Shown: one piece after another, positions 54,813-63,355 of the stretch
How positions within the stretch are numbered: position 1 is the first letter of the stretch
Layout: each line of letters starts with the position of its first letter
Assembly (NCBI GenBank): GCA_014360015.1
Contig: JACIYJ010000001.1
Location: 310,001-374,000 of the forward strand
Direction: 5' to 3'
DNA from: Candidatus Aminicenantota bacterium
GTDB lineage: Bacteria > Acidobacteriota > Aminicenantia > Aminicenantales > Saccharicenantaceae
Length of the DNA: 64,000 nt
Translations under genes and position numbers: made by a program
Notes under the pieces: model-generated
Told to the model about the DNA's origin: nothing
The model's input: only the letters and a program-made list of their open reading frames with translations
The model's database searches: none

Positions 54813-55066
54813 CTTTTTGAGTAAAAGTCATTATAAAAGACTTTTCAGGAATTATCTACAGCTGGTGATTCCATAATTTAGGTTTATTGATTTTAGTTAT
54901 CATTGTCCTGATTCTGGTGCTCACGTCCGTAAGTCGAAAAGATTTAACATCCTTTAATACTTTTTAGTTTTGACCTGATCTTTAAAGTTTGCTGCTGTTA
55001 TCTGGGAAGAGGGGAGAGTTTAGCTTAATTGAAATCAGGGGCCGCAGAAGGTGAATTTATAAAAAA

Positions 55067-55140
55067 TCGGGACGAGCGGATTTGAACCGCTGACCCCATG
55101 CACCCCAAGCATGTGCGCTACCAGGCTGCGCCACGTCCCG
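55067..55140 (-). tRNA. tRNA-Pro, anticodon GGG
   Basis: The minus-strand cloverleaf has acceptor CGGGACG/CGTCCCG, anticodon stem CATGC/GCATG around TTGGGGT (anticodon GGG), and T-loop GGTTCAAATCC. CCA is not encoded. It lies upstream of nothing else in its direction; the 250 bases to surE hold no gene. Confidence 0.95.
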
Positions 55141-55164
55141 ATTTCTTAAAATCGGATAATAAAT

Positions 55165-55551
55165 TTAACCTTTTTCTCGATTTTTTTCAAGGGCCCGGAG
55201 AATGGCCACCAGTTCTTCTTTGATCTCACTCAGAGCGGAAGCCAGTTTTTCCGGAGGAATTTTATCTGTTTTGAAGCCGAATTCTTCTTCGATTTTTCTT
55301 TTAATGCCGGCATTGGTCAGAGTGTTTTCTTCCAGCAGCTCCTTAATTCGGAGCATAATCAAGACATCTTTCTGCCTATAGATTTGCTTGCCGTTGGCAG
55401 TCTGTCCGGCAAAAAACAGAGCAAATTCGTTCTCCCAGGTTTTAAGAGTCTGGGGCGTGATTTTTAACAGGCGGCAGACCTCTTCGGAAGAAAAGATTAG
55501 CTTCTTGTTGATGGCTTCTCTGATATTGGCTGTTTTCTGGTCTTGGATCAT
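55165..55551 (-). CDS. MerR-family transcriptional regulator
   Basis: This protein of about 128 residues has a MerR-type winged helix-turn-helix: IFSSEEVCRLLKITPQTLKTWE, then KQIYRQKDVLIMLRIKELLEE. A long coiled region follows (NAGIKRKIEEEFG). It lacks the cysteines of metal-sensing MerR proteins. The start is ATG at 55551. The tRNA-Pro gene is 24 bases downstream. Target unknown. Confidence 0.85.
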   Translation of the reverse strand: MIQDQKTANIREAINKKLIFSSEEVCRLLKITPQTLKTWENEFALFFAGQTANGKQIYRQKDVLIMLRIKELLEENTLTNAGIKRKIEEEFGFKTDKIPPEKLASALSEIKEELVAILRALEKNREKG

Positions 55552-55709
55552 TAGCAAATTTCATAAAAACATTAACATTTAACCAGAAAATCGTCAAGAA
55601 TTGGCCAGTTGTCTTGATACCCGTAACAAAAGTAGCTTTCAAGCTTTGAAAATTGTGGTAATGAACTGGAAGAATTTATCTTTTATCTGAAATAATTAAT
55701 ATGAGTTAA

Positions 55710-56606
55710 TCAGATAAGCTGTTTCTTGATCAGGCTGAATCTCTCTCCTGGCAGGAGAATGTGAGTTATCATTCCTCTGATACCAATGGCTTTACTCTGG
55801 CTGATGATTATTTTGGCCCGGCTGGCATCATAAACAATGACGTTTTTGTTACCGATGACTTCAAAAGTTTCATCAGGATAAACGATAATAGCTGTCGATT
55901 CATCAATGCCCACTCCGAGAAGGTCGGGATGCTCGGCGATCACACTGATTAATCGGTTGTGCCTTTTACGGGTGGCAAAATGCTGGTCAATTATGGCTCT
56001 TTTTACCAGGCCCAGACCACGTGCTAAAACTATGTTCCTGGCTTCTATGGTTTCAAACTCATGACCTTCTTCAACTTTTCTAACTTCATCGCCGGTGATC
56101 ATCAACTCGCTCATTACAGCTGCTCCGGCACTGGTGCCGCCAATAATTGCTCCCTGGCTATAGAGTTCCAGAATTTTCCGATGAACGGGTGTATCCAGGA
56201 TAGATTCGGTGATTCTGGTCTGAACTCCCCCGGAAAAAAAGATGCCGCCGGCTCTATTTAAGAGTGCAGCAGACTCGGTTTTTTCCGCCTGCTGCCGGGT
56301 GAAATTATAATAGCTGACGTCTTTTGCCCCGAGCCTCCTGAATTCTTCTACCAGCCCCTGACCGGTTTCATCCGGAGTGGCGCTGGCTATGGGCAGGACA
56401 ATAATTTTGCCTGAGCCGGACTGGCTGGCCAGCTCAACAAACCGCCTCATCATCGCTTCGGGCCGGTCGCCACCGCCGATGATGAACAAGTGGCCTGTGG
56501 GCCTGATTTTAGAAGCCTGAAGATTCAGACCTTGCAGGATAATGATTAGAAATAAAAGGAACAGTAATGGACATTTTAATCTCGAAAGTTTACTTCTCCT
56601 GGTCAT
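55710..56606 (-). CDS. exported cyanophycinase-like peptidase (family S51)
   Basis: This 298-residue protein has a signal peptide (KCPLLFLLFLIIILQGLNL) and then LFIIGGGDRP, IFFSGGVQTRI, the nucleophile Ser in GGTSAGAAVMSE, EARNIVLARGLGL and DQHFATRKRHNRL, a full S51 cyanophycinase set. Start is preceded by AGGAGA. The family cleaves Asp-Arg polymer (cyanophycin). Here the enzyme is exported, as in secreted CphE-type enzymes. No cyanophycin synthetase is in the window, so degradation of external polymer or of another isoaspartyl peptide is likely. Confidence 0.93.
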   Translation of the reverse strand: MTRRSKLSRLKCPLLFLLFLIIILQGLNLQASKIRPTGHLFIIGGGDRPEAMMRRFVELASQSGSGKIIVLPIASATPDETGQGLVEEFRRLGAKDVSYYNFTRQQAEKTESAALLNRAGGIFFSGGVQTRITESILDTPVHRKILELYSQGAIIGGTSAGAAVMSELMITGDEVRKVEEGHEFETIEARNIVLARGLGLVKRAIIDQHFATRKRHNRLISVIAEHPDLLGVGIDESTAIIVYPDETFEVIGNKNVIVYDASRAKIIISQSKAIGIRGMITHILLPGERFSLIKKQLI

Positions 56607-56767
56607 TTTTGTCTCCTCTGACCATTTTACAAATCTGATATTTCAAGACAAGAAGAATTTTTGGGATGGTCCACTTTAAGCTCATTGGCTATATATTTCT
56701 TTTTTTGATAATATGTTAATGAAAATAGTGAGGGATAATCATCCGATTGGGATTTAAAGACCTGGCC

Positions 56768-58114
56768 ATGAAAAAAACTCAGAAGACCGATAGCCAGCAC
56801 ATCCCCTTAGCCGAGCGGATGCGGCCGCAATCGTTCGACCGCTTTTATGGTCAGGAGCATCTGCTCGGAGCAGGCAAGATTCTAACTGAACTTATTGAAT
56901 CTGGTCATCTGGTTTCTATTATTTTTTGGGGCCCGCCTGGCTCTGGCAAAACTACTCTGGGCATGATGCTGGCCAAACATTTTGACCTGCCCTATGTCTT
57001 TTTCAGTGCGGTTCTTTCCAGCATCAAAGAGATAAAAGAGGTAATGGCTCAAACCGAGCAGCAGAAAAAACTTTATGGCAAACCTTTGGTCGTCTTCATC
57101 GACGAAATCCACCGCTTCAACAAAGCTCAGCAGGCAGCCTTTCTGCCCTATGTGGAAAGGGGTGATGTGATTCTTTTCGGATCAACCACCGAGAATCCTT
57201 CGTTTGAGGTTATTGCCCCGCTTCTTTCCAGGACCAAGGTGCTGGTGCTCAAGCCCTTAGATGAAGTTGCTCTCAAAAAAATCATCTACGATGCTCTGAC
57301 TGATGAAGTCAATGGCCTGGGCCAGCTTCATCTGACCATCAGTGATGAGGCTTTAAAACTCCTGCTGGACCAATCCAACGGTGATGCCCGCCGGGTGCTT
57401 AATGCTCTGGAAATAGCAGCCAGTCTGACCCGGGGTAAAGAAATTACCGTCAAAGAGGTGGAAGAAGCACTTCAGAAAAGAATCCTGCTTTATGATAAAA
57501 GCGGGGAGGAGCATTTTAATTTAATTTCAGCTCTTCATAAAAGCCTGCGCAATTCTGACGTCGATGCCTCACTCTACTGGTTGGCCAGGATGCTTTATTC
57601 AGGCGAAGATCCGCTTTACATTGCCCGGCGACTGGTGCGATTTGCCTCAGAAGACATCGGACTGGCTGACCCGCAGGCTTTAGTCATAGCTCTTCAGGCC
57701 AAGGAAGCCTATGATTTTCTGGGCTCACCGGAAGGCGAGCTGGCTCTGGCTGAAGCCGTGGTCTATCTGGCTTCAGCTCCCAAGAGCAACCGGATTTATG
57801 TAGCTTTCGGCCGGGCAATGAAGGATGTGGAAGGAAGTCCCTATGAGCCGGTGCCCCTTCATATCCGTAACCCGGTAACCCCGCTAATGAAAGAACTGGG
57901 CTATGGCCAGGATTATCAGTATGCCCATGACCATCCACTTTCGACCACTGATATGGAAACTTTTCCAGAAAAGCTGAGGGGTCGGAAATATTATCAGCCA
58001 GGAAACTTGGGTTTTGAAAAAGAAATAAAGAAGAGAATTGAGTGGTGGGAAGCTCTTAAAGAAAAGATCAGAAGAGAAAAATTTGGCGCTGATAGCTCGG
58101 ATAAGAAGGACTAA
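56768..58114 (+). CDS. rarA: replication-associated recombination ATPase RarA/MgsA
   Basis: A AAA+ protein of about 448 residues: PLAERMRPQSFDRFYGQEHL, Walker A GPPGSGKTT, Walker B VVFIDEIHRFNKAQQ, sensor 1 GSTTENPSFEV, sensor 2 NGDARRVLNALE. The C-terminal SSB-binding and tetramer domains end with YGQDYQYAHDHPLSTTDM. The frame extends upstream to TTG at 56747; ATG 56768 fits the family. It acts at stalled replication forks. Confidence 0.95.
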   Translation: MKKTQKTDSQHIPLAERMRPQSFDRFYGQEHLLGAGKILTELIESGHLVSIIFWGPPGSGKTTLGMMLAKHFDLPYVFFSAVLSSIKEIKEVMAQTEQQKKLYGKPLVVFIDEIHRFNKAQQAAFLPYVERGDVILFGSTTENPSFEVIAPLLSRTKVLVLKPLDEVALKKIIYDALTDEVNGLGQLHLTISDEALKLLLDQSNGDARRVLNALEIAASLTRGKEITVKEVEEALQKRILLYDKSGEEHFNLISALHKSLRNSDVDASLYWLARMLYSGEDPLYIARRLVRFASEDIGLADPQALVIALQAKEAYDFLGSPEGELALAEAVVYLASAPKSNRIYVAFGRAMKDVEGSPYEPVPLHIRNPVTPLMKELGYGQDYQYAHDHPLSTTDMETFPEKLRGRKYYQPGNLGFEKEIKKRIEWWEALKEKIRREKFGADSSDKKD

Positions 58115-58265
58115 GTTTTTTAAATACCTGATTTTTTATTATTCGATTTAAACTTTAAATTGGGTCAGTGATGAGATATCGTCAAAGATTTAAATCAGGG
58201 CCTGGGATCAAAAAACTTTTCCCTGCAATTGATGACTAATCCTGAAGGTGGATTAGCTGGGGTTT

Positions 58266-58640
58266 TCAAATATCTTTCATCCCACCGGAGCTGTCGAGGG
58301 AACCTTCGTTTGAGCTTTTTTTCTTTTCTTCCCTTTCTTTGAAAAGATAATAGATTTCCCAGCTGATTTCATCAGCTAAGCAGCCAAGGCAGGAGCGGGG
58401 GGTGGTAGCAATTTCTCCATCCTCAATCTTTTCCTTGAGGATTTGCTTAACCACCTTTCTGATTTTGTAGAGCAATATATAATTAACCATTAAAAAAATG
58501 ATAGCAGCTATATTCGAATAAGTAAAGCCAGCTTTATTTTCCTTCGGTGCAGCTAAAAGCTTTGCCTTAATTTGCTCTGCACTCTTGATTTGTCTAAAAT
58601 CAAGTATGAATTTTAGAATTTTAAGGACAATGATAATCAA
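58266..58640 (-). CDS. small membrane protein, possible diverged MscL-like
   Basis: This 124-residue frame has one clear helix (SNIAAIIFLMVNYILLY) after a basic helical N-terminus. PKENKAGFTYSN before the helix and CLGCLADEI after it recall the segment and C-terminal tail of large-conductance mechanosensitive channels. Similarity is weak, and the first helix of MscL is missing. A TTG start at 58640 has GGAG (58648-58652 on this strand) in front. Its first 35-55 bases overlap the divergent propeller gene. Confidence 0.4.
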   Translation of the reverse strand: MIIIVLKILKFILDFRQIKSAEQIKAKLLAAPKENKAGFTYSNIAAIIFLMVNYILLYKIRKVVKQILKEKIEDGEIATTPRSCLGCLADEISWEIYYLFKEREEKKKSSNEGSLDSSGGMKDI

Positions 58641-60096
58641 TAAATCTTCTCCAGCCTTTTGCCCCGCAGCCGTATTGTTCTCTATTTGGCTTTTTTGCGG
58701 AATATTATTGTTCAGGGCAAATCTTTCTTTTCTGGGAAATTTTCAAGAGAAGGCTTACATCTCGGGTGATGAAAGCCAGAATTCTGGTAAAGACCAGATG
58801 CTTACAGGGAGGGATTTAGCCAGGTTTCCGCTGATAGAAGCCTGGCGGCTGGAAAGTCAGGGGAAAATTCTCGGAATTACCACCATCGGGAACACCATTG
58901 TTTGGGCAACTGAAGATGGACAGGTTTACTTAGCTGATTCTCAAAACGGGCTAATTATTAAAGTCATAAATCTGGAGGCATCGCTGCTTTATCAGCCTGT
59001 TGCCACTTCAAATGAAGCCTGGCTGGCGGGGCCGGATAAGCTTTATTGCTTAGAGGAGAACGGGAAGGTCAGGCTGGAGCTGAATCTTCCTGAAAAGTTA
59101 GTCTACCCGCCGCTGGCCAGCCAAGGTCTGCTTTTTCTGTTTTTCGCCGACAATAAATTAGAAGCTATCGAAGCCCGCTCTGGTCAGACTCTCTGGAAAT
59201 ATAATCTACCGGCAGGGCTCATCTCAGCGCCAGCTCTTTCTGATTCTTCAGTTTTTGTGAATTTAGCTTCCAACCTGATTCTGAGACTCAAGAAAAGTAC
59301 TGGCGAGAAAATTGCTGAATATCAATTTAAAGAGCCAGTCTGTTCAGTTTGGCAGGCAGATGACAAATATCTTTTCCTGGCCTTGAAGTCCGGGAAAGTT
59401 CTCAGCTTTGATCTGAAAAAGCAAAAGCTTAGCTGGCAGGTGAGTCTCGGCAGTCAGAAGATTGCCTGGATTGCCACTCAAGGCAAATTGCTCTATGTTT
59501 TAACCTCTGGCGGAATAGTGGAGGCATTAAAGGCTTCAAGTGGGGACTTGATCTGGTGGGAGAGTATTTCTGGAAGAATCTCCTTCAGGCCAGTATTTTT
59601 TCAGCAAGAAATGTTTATCCCGTGCGGCAGCCAGACGCTTACTGGATTCGATCTTAAGACTGGCAAAATAACTTCAGAAATCAATCTGTCTGACGAAATC
59701 AACTCAAACGTTCTGGCAGCGGGTGAGAGGATAATCGTTGGCACCTATAATTTTCGAGAAAATAAAAGCTACCTTTACGGGCTGAAGAAAGAACCGCAAC
59801 TGATAATTGAGGCTTCTAAGTCTCCACCCCAGCCTGCAGGGACGCAAATAGTTTTTACCGCTCAGGCAGTTGGTTTCAACCGGCCTAAATATGAGTTTTA
59901 TCTTCGAACCGGTGATGGTCAGGAAAAGCTTATGCGGAAGGCTTCGGCCAGTAACACCTGGACTTGGTTCCCTGTGAAAGAAGGCGATTATACAATTGTC
60001 GTCAGAGCTTTCGATAAAAGACTAACCAGGAAAACTGAGTTGAGATATAATATCACTCAATTTATAAAAAAAATGGAGACAGAAAGGAGTGAATGA
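58606..60096 (+). CDS. exported PQQ-like beta-propeller protein
   Basis: A protein of about 496 residues with an N-terminal anchor (CPAAVLFSIWLFCGILLF) and repeated quinoprotein-type blades: IVWATEDGQVYLADSQNG, ARSGQTLWKYN, LKSGKVLSFDLKKQ, ALKASSGDLIWWESISG, FDLKTGKITSEIN. The last 90 residues form a separate Ig-like/triple-Tyr-type domain (TWTWFPVKEGDYTIVVRAFD). ATGs at 58606 and 58630 are both possible starts and the frame opens at 58585. It overlaps the HD gene by four bases. Envelope function unknown; it resembles BamB-type folds but is not in a bam context. Confidence 0.82.
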   Translation: MNFRILRTMIINKSSPAFCPAAVLFSIWLFCGILLFRANLSFLGNFQEKAYISGDESQNSGKDQMLTGRDLARFPLIEAWRLESQGKILGITTIGNTIVWATEDGQVYLADSQNGLIIKVINLEASLLYQPVATSNEAWLAGPDKLYCLEENGKVRLELNLPEKLVYPPLASQGLLFLFFADNKLEAIEARSGQTLWKYNLPAGLISAPALSDSSVFVNLASNLILRLKKSTGEKIAEYQFKEPVCSVWQADDKYLFLALKSGKVLSFDLKKQKLSWQVSLGSQKIAWIATQGKLLYVLTSGGIVEALKASSGDLIWWESISGRISFRPVFFQQEMFIPCGSQTLTGFDLKTGKITSEINLSDEINSNVLAAGERIIVGTYNFRENKSYLYGLKKEPQLIIEASKSPPQPAGTQIVFTAQAVGFNRPKYEFYLRTGDGQEKLMRKASASNTWTWFPVKEGDYTIVVRAFDKRLTRKTELRYNITQFIKKMETERSE

Positions 60097-60641
60097 TGAC
60101 CAGAGAAGTAGCCCTGGAATTATTAAAACAACATCTTCATAACAAAAATCTAATCAAACATTGCCTGGCAGTTGAGCAGTGTATGAAGGCTATGGCTAAA
60201 AAGCTCGGTGGAAATGAAGAAACCTGGGGGCTGGCTGGACTGCTCCATGATCTGGACTATGAACTGACTGAAAAGAGTCCTGAGAGGCATACCAAGGAAA
60301 CTATCAAAATACTCCAGAATTACGAGCTGCCAGCTGAAGTCCTTCAGGCAATTCAGGCTCATGCCGGACAGGTGCCCTGCCAGACCGCTATGGACTGGGC
60401 CATCTATTCAGTTGACCCGACCACAGGTTTGATTATTGCGGCTGCGCTGATGCATCCTGAAAAAAAACTTAAGGCTGTGGACCTGGAATTTCTCAAGCGT
60501 CGCTACAAAGAAAAAAGCTTTGCCCGCGGAGCCAAAAGAGAAGAGATTGAAAAGTGTGTCAATCTGGGCCTAAGCTTGGATGAATTTCTAAGCATCTGTC
60601 TTCAGGCCATGCAGGAGATTGACCAGGAGCTGGGCTTGTAA
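60093..60641 (+). CDS. HD-domain phosphohydrolase
   Basis: This 182-residue protein has HCLAVEQCMKAM (His), LAGLLHDLDYEL (HD pair) and later AIQAHAGQVP, the HD metal-site pattern. The sequence ALMHPEKKLKAVDLEFLKRRYKEKSFARG matches a conserved family of small HD hydrolases of unknown substrate. The start is coupled to the upstream gene (ATGATGA). Confidence 0.9.
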   Translation: MMTREVALELLKQHLHNKNLIKHCLAVEQCMKAMAKKLGGNEETWGLAGLLHDLDYELTEKSPERHTKETIKILQNYELPAEVLQAIQAHAGQVPCQTAMDWAIYSVDPTTGLIIAAALMHPEKKLKAVDLEFLKRRYKEKSFARGAKREEIEKCVNLGLSLDEFLSICLQAMQEIDQELGL

Positions 60642-60717
60642 ACCAGATTGTCATATTCATTTTGCCTTTTTTTCAGGTTGATACTCTCAAAATAAGTATA
60701 AAAATAGGCTAAAATTT

Positions 60718-61296
60718 ATGAAGTCTACTATGAGAGCTAAAAGGTTAACCAGGAGCTTTTATACACAGCCGACTTTAAAAGTAGCTCAGCAGCTTCTGGG
60801 CAAGTATATTGTCAGAAAAATAGGCTCCAGGAAGTTGGTCGGCAAGATAATTGAGACTGAGGCTTATATCGGGCCGAAAGATAGGGCCTCTCATGCCTAT
60901 GGAGGCAAGGTTACTCCTCGCAACAAGGCAGAATATCTGGTTGGCGGCCATATTTATATTTATTTAATTTACGGAATGTACTGGCAGTTGAATATCACCA
61001 CCAGCGAAGAAGGAAAGCCCGAGTGCGTGTTAATTAGAGCTTTGGAGGTTCCCGGGGAAGATAAGAATGTAGCTTCCGGGCCTGGTAAGCTCTGTCGTTA
61101 CTTAAAACTGGACAAATCCTTTTACGGCGAAGACTTAACCAGGTCCAGAAGAATCTGGGTAGAAGACAGGGGGGAAATAATAAAGCCATCACACATCAAG
61201 AGAACTCCCAGGATAGGGATTGACTACGCCGGCCCATACTGGTCAAAGAAAAAGTGGCGATTTTTGCTGGAGCCGGAAAGAAAAAGGGAAAATTAG
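60718..61296 (+). CDS. DNA-3-methyladenine glycosylase (AAG/MPG family)
   Basis: This 192-residue protein has LTRSFYTQPTLKVAQQLLGK, IIETEAYIGPKDRASHAYGG, the active-site Glu region in VGGHIYIYLIYGMYWQLNI, CVLIRALEV and ASGPGKLCRYL. It excises alkylated purines. A second ATG (60730) is possible. It is a single gene. Confidence 0.93.
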   Translation: MKSTMRAKRLTRSFYTQPTLKVAQQLLGKYIVRKIGSRKLVGKIIETEAYIGPKDRASHAYGGKVTPRNKAEYLVGGHIYIYLIYGMYWQLNITTSEEGKPECVLIRALEVPGEDKNVASGPGKLCRYLKLDKSFYGEDLTRSRRIWVEDRGEIIKPSHIKRTPRIGIDYAGPYWSKKKWRFLLEPERKREN

Positions 61297-61363
61297 AATA
61301 TATTTTCTCCATGAAATTAACAATAAAGATTTCGTATAGGTTTTAAATTTCCAATTTGTCACC

Positions 61364-61393
61364 TTGACCATCTATAAGGAATTTTAGTATATT
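61364..61393 (+). promoter_or_regulatory. promoter of the tungstate/molybdate operon
   Basis: TTGACC (61364-61369) is followed by 18 bases and TATATT (61388-61393), giving a start near 61400, just before the riboswitch. Confidence 0.55.
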
Positions 61394-61420
61394 TAATCCT
61401 GATTTTAGCTCTTTGATAAA

Positions 61421-61520
61421 GTGACTCCGAGCCGGCACGCCTGAAGCCTGGAAGGTATGGCGGCTGGCCGACAGGGTATGGCTGGAAACGGCCACTGCCT
61501 CCCGTTAAGGAAAGGAGTGA
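61421..61520 (+). ncRNA. Moco/Tuco-type riboswitch aptamer
   Basis: The conserved segments of the molybdenum/tungsten-cofactor RNA are present in order: ACTCCGAGCCGG (61424-61435), GGCCGACAGGGTATGG (about 61466-61481), CTGGAAACGGCCACTGCCTCCC (61482-61503), then AAAGGAGTGA. A closing stem pairs ACTCC (61424-61428) with GGAGT (61514-61518). It sits between a promoter and a terminator, upstream of tupA. The downstream cargo suggests the tungsten form (Tuco), but the variant cannot be told by eye. Confidence 0.85.
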
Positions 61521-61534
61521 AGAATGAGATTTGT

Positions 61535-61570
61535 GGGCATGCTTTCCTGACGGAAGGCATGCCCTTTTTA
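61535..61570 (+). terminator. riboswitch expression-platform terminator
   Basis: The 13-pair stem 61535-61547 (GGGCATGCTTTCC) with 61552-61564 (GGAAGGCATGCCC), one T-G wobble, has a TGAC loop and is followed by TTTTTATT. The 5' arm CATGCTTTCC (61538-61547) can instead pair with GGAAGGTATG (61450-61459) inside the aptamer over ten consecutive bases. That alternative would be an antiterminator. Confidence 0.88.
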
Positions 61571-61720
61571 TTATAGGTAAAGATTGACGCGGGCCAAAAG
61601 GATAGATAGGCAGATATAAAAAGAGTTGAAGAAAAAAAGAAGAAAGAAGAAGGAAAGCTGGTGGTAATCAGAATAATTAAAAGAGAAAGCGAAAAGAATG
61701 CCTCAGAATTGGAGAGGAAA

Positions 61721-62674
61721 ATGAGCCTGTTAAAAAAGAAGACCATTGCCGCAAAAACCAAAAGTGATGCCCAAAAAGACAGCGGAAGCAGGAAAAGGAA
61801 AATTTATTACGTTTTTCTAATTCTTATTATTTTTCTGATTGTCTGGAAAGCTGCGGACAGGAAGAGTTCCATAGATAAGGTTGGCCAGAAAGTTGCTGAA
61901 CCAACTGGCAAAATATCGGGCGATATTTCAAGAGACATTATTGTTGCCACCACTACCAGCCTTTATGACAGCGGCCTGCTTAACATGATAATACCGGCTT
62001 TTGAGAAAGACTCTGGCTATAAAGTAAAAGTCATTGCTGTTGGCACAGGAGAAGCCCTGGAAATGGGCAGACGTCAGGCGGCTGACCTGCTTTTAGTCCA
62101 TGCTCCGGAGTTGGAAAAGAAATTCATGGAGGCTGGCTTTGGCCAACGCCGGGAAGAAATTATGACCAGTGAGTTTGTCATTGTCGGCCCGGTTTCTGAC
62201 CCAGCTCGGATTAGAGGTAAATCTTTTTCTGAAGCTTTCTCAGTCATTGCCCGCCTCCAGATGTCTTTTATCAGCCGGGGAGATAACTCCGGGACTCATT
62301 TTTTAGAGAAAAAAATCTGGACTGAGGCTGGAATTAACCCTTCGGGTAAATGGTACTTTCAGGTGGGTCAGGGAATGGCTGAAAGTCTGAGAATAGCTTC
62401 TGACAAACAAGCCTATATCTTAAGTGATTATCCGACCTTTCATCAGCTCAGGTCAAAGCTCCAACTTGAAGTCCTTACCCAGGACCCTGCTTATAAAAAC
62501 ATTTATTCGGCTATTATAGTCAAAAACAGGGATGGCCAAGTTAATGTAGCTGGGGCCAGAGCGCTGGCTGATTTTTTAGTTTCAGAAAAGGCTCAGAAGC
62601 TGATTTATGAATTTGGTGCCCAACCGGGTAAAGATTTAAGACTTTTTCATCCTCTGAGAATAGGTTTAAAATAG
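61721..62674 (+). CDS. tupA: tungstate ABC transporter substrate-binding protein
   Basis: This protein of about 318 residues has the TupA oxyanion loop ATTTSLYDSGLL, LLVHAPELEKKFMEAG, SRGDNSGTHFLEKKIW and YILSDYPTF. Ahead of it are about 27 basic residues and one membrane helix (IYYVFLILIIFLIVW) with no lipobox or clear signal peptidase site, so it may stay membrane-anchored. GGAGAGG at 61711-61717 supports ATG 61721; a GTG at 61661 is also possible. It is the first gene after the cofactor riboswitch. Confidence 0.9.
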   Translation: MSLLKKKTIAAKTKSDAQKDSGSRKRKIYYVFLILIIFLIVWKAADRKSSIDKVGQKVAEPTGKISGDISRDIIVATTTSLYDSGLLNMIIPAFEKDSGYKVKVIAVGTGEALEMGRRQAADLLLVHAPELEKKFMEAGFGQRREEIMTSEFVIVGPVSDPARIRGKSFSEAFSVIARLQMSFISRGDNSGTHFLEKKIWTEAGINPSGKWYFQVGQGMAESLRIASDKQAYILSDYPTFHQLRSKLQLEVLTQDPAYKNIYSAIIVKNRDGQVNVAGARALADFLVSEKAQKLIYEFGAQPGKDLRLFHPLRIGLK

Positions 62675-62683
62675 GTAGTTTTG

Positions 62684-63355
62684 ATGACCGGTTCAGAAAT
62701 TCTTCAAATTACCCTGCTCAGTCTGTTGGTTTCCGGTTTGGCCGCGCTGCTTGCCTTTCTGACAGGCCTGCCCACAGCAGTTTTTCTTTACCTCAAGGAT
62801 TTCCCCGGGAAAAGGTTGGTGATATCTCTGGTTAATACCGGAATGGGACTGCCGCCGGTAGTGGTAGGCCTTTTTGTGGCTATTCTTTTCTGGCGAACTG
62901 GGCCACTCGGTTTTCTCCATCTGATGTACACTCCGGCGGCCATGATCATCGCTCAGTTCATCATCGCCTTTCCGGTAATTGCTGGCCTGTCCCTGGCTGC
63001 TTTCGAGCAGGTTGATCCAGAGTTGCTGCTTCAGGCTAAGGCCCTCGGGGCTTCAAAAATTCAGACGATTTGGGTTCTTTTTCGTGAATCAAAAATGGGA
63101 CAAATAGCGGCCATCATTGCTGCCTTTGGCGGGGTAATTTCTGAAGTCGGGGCGGTGATGATGGTTGGTGGAAACATCAAAGGTTATACCAGAGTGCTGA
63201 CCACTTCCATTGTTCAGGAAACCAGAATGGGCAATTTCCGTTCAGCCCTTATCCTGGCTCTCATTCTGTTGAGCCTGAGTTTTGCGGTCAACTGGTTTTT
63301 AACTTCTCTTCAGCAAAAAGGAGAAAAAAGGTGGAAAGGCCCGAACTGGAAATAA
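62684..63355 (+). CDS. tupB: tungstate ABC transporter permease
   Basis: This protein of about 223 residues has about five helices. It contains NTGMGLPPVVVGLFVAILFW and the EAA loop LLQAKALGASKIQTIWVLFR, both typical of TupB/ModB-like permeases. It lies ten bases after tupA, and its 3' end overlaps tupC. Confidence 0.93.
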   Translation: MTGSEILQITLLSLLVSGLAALLAFLTGLPTAVFLYLKDFPGKRLVISLVNTGMGLPPVVVGLFVAILFWRTGPLGFLHLMYTPAAMIIAQFIIAFPVIAGLSLAAFEQVDPELLLQAKALGASKIQTIWVLFRESKMGQIAAIIAAFGGVISEVGAVMMVGGNIKGYTRVLTTSIVQETRMGNFRSALILALILLSLSFAVNWFLTSLQQKGEKRWKGPNWK

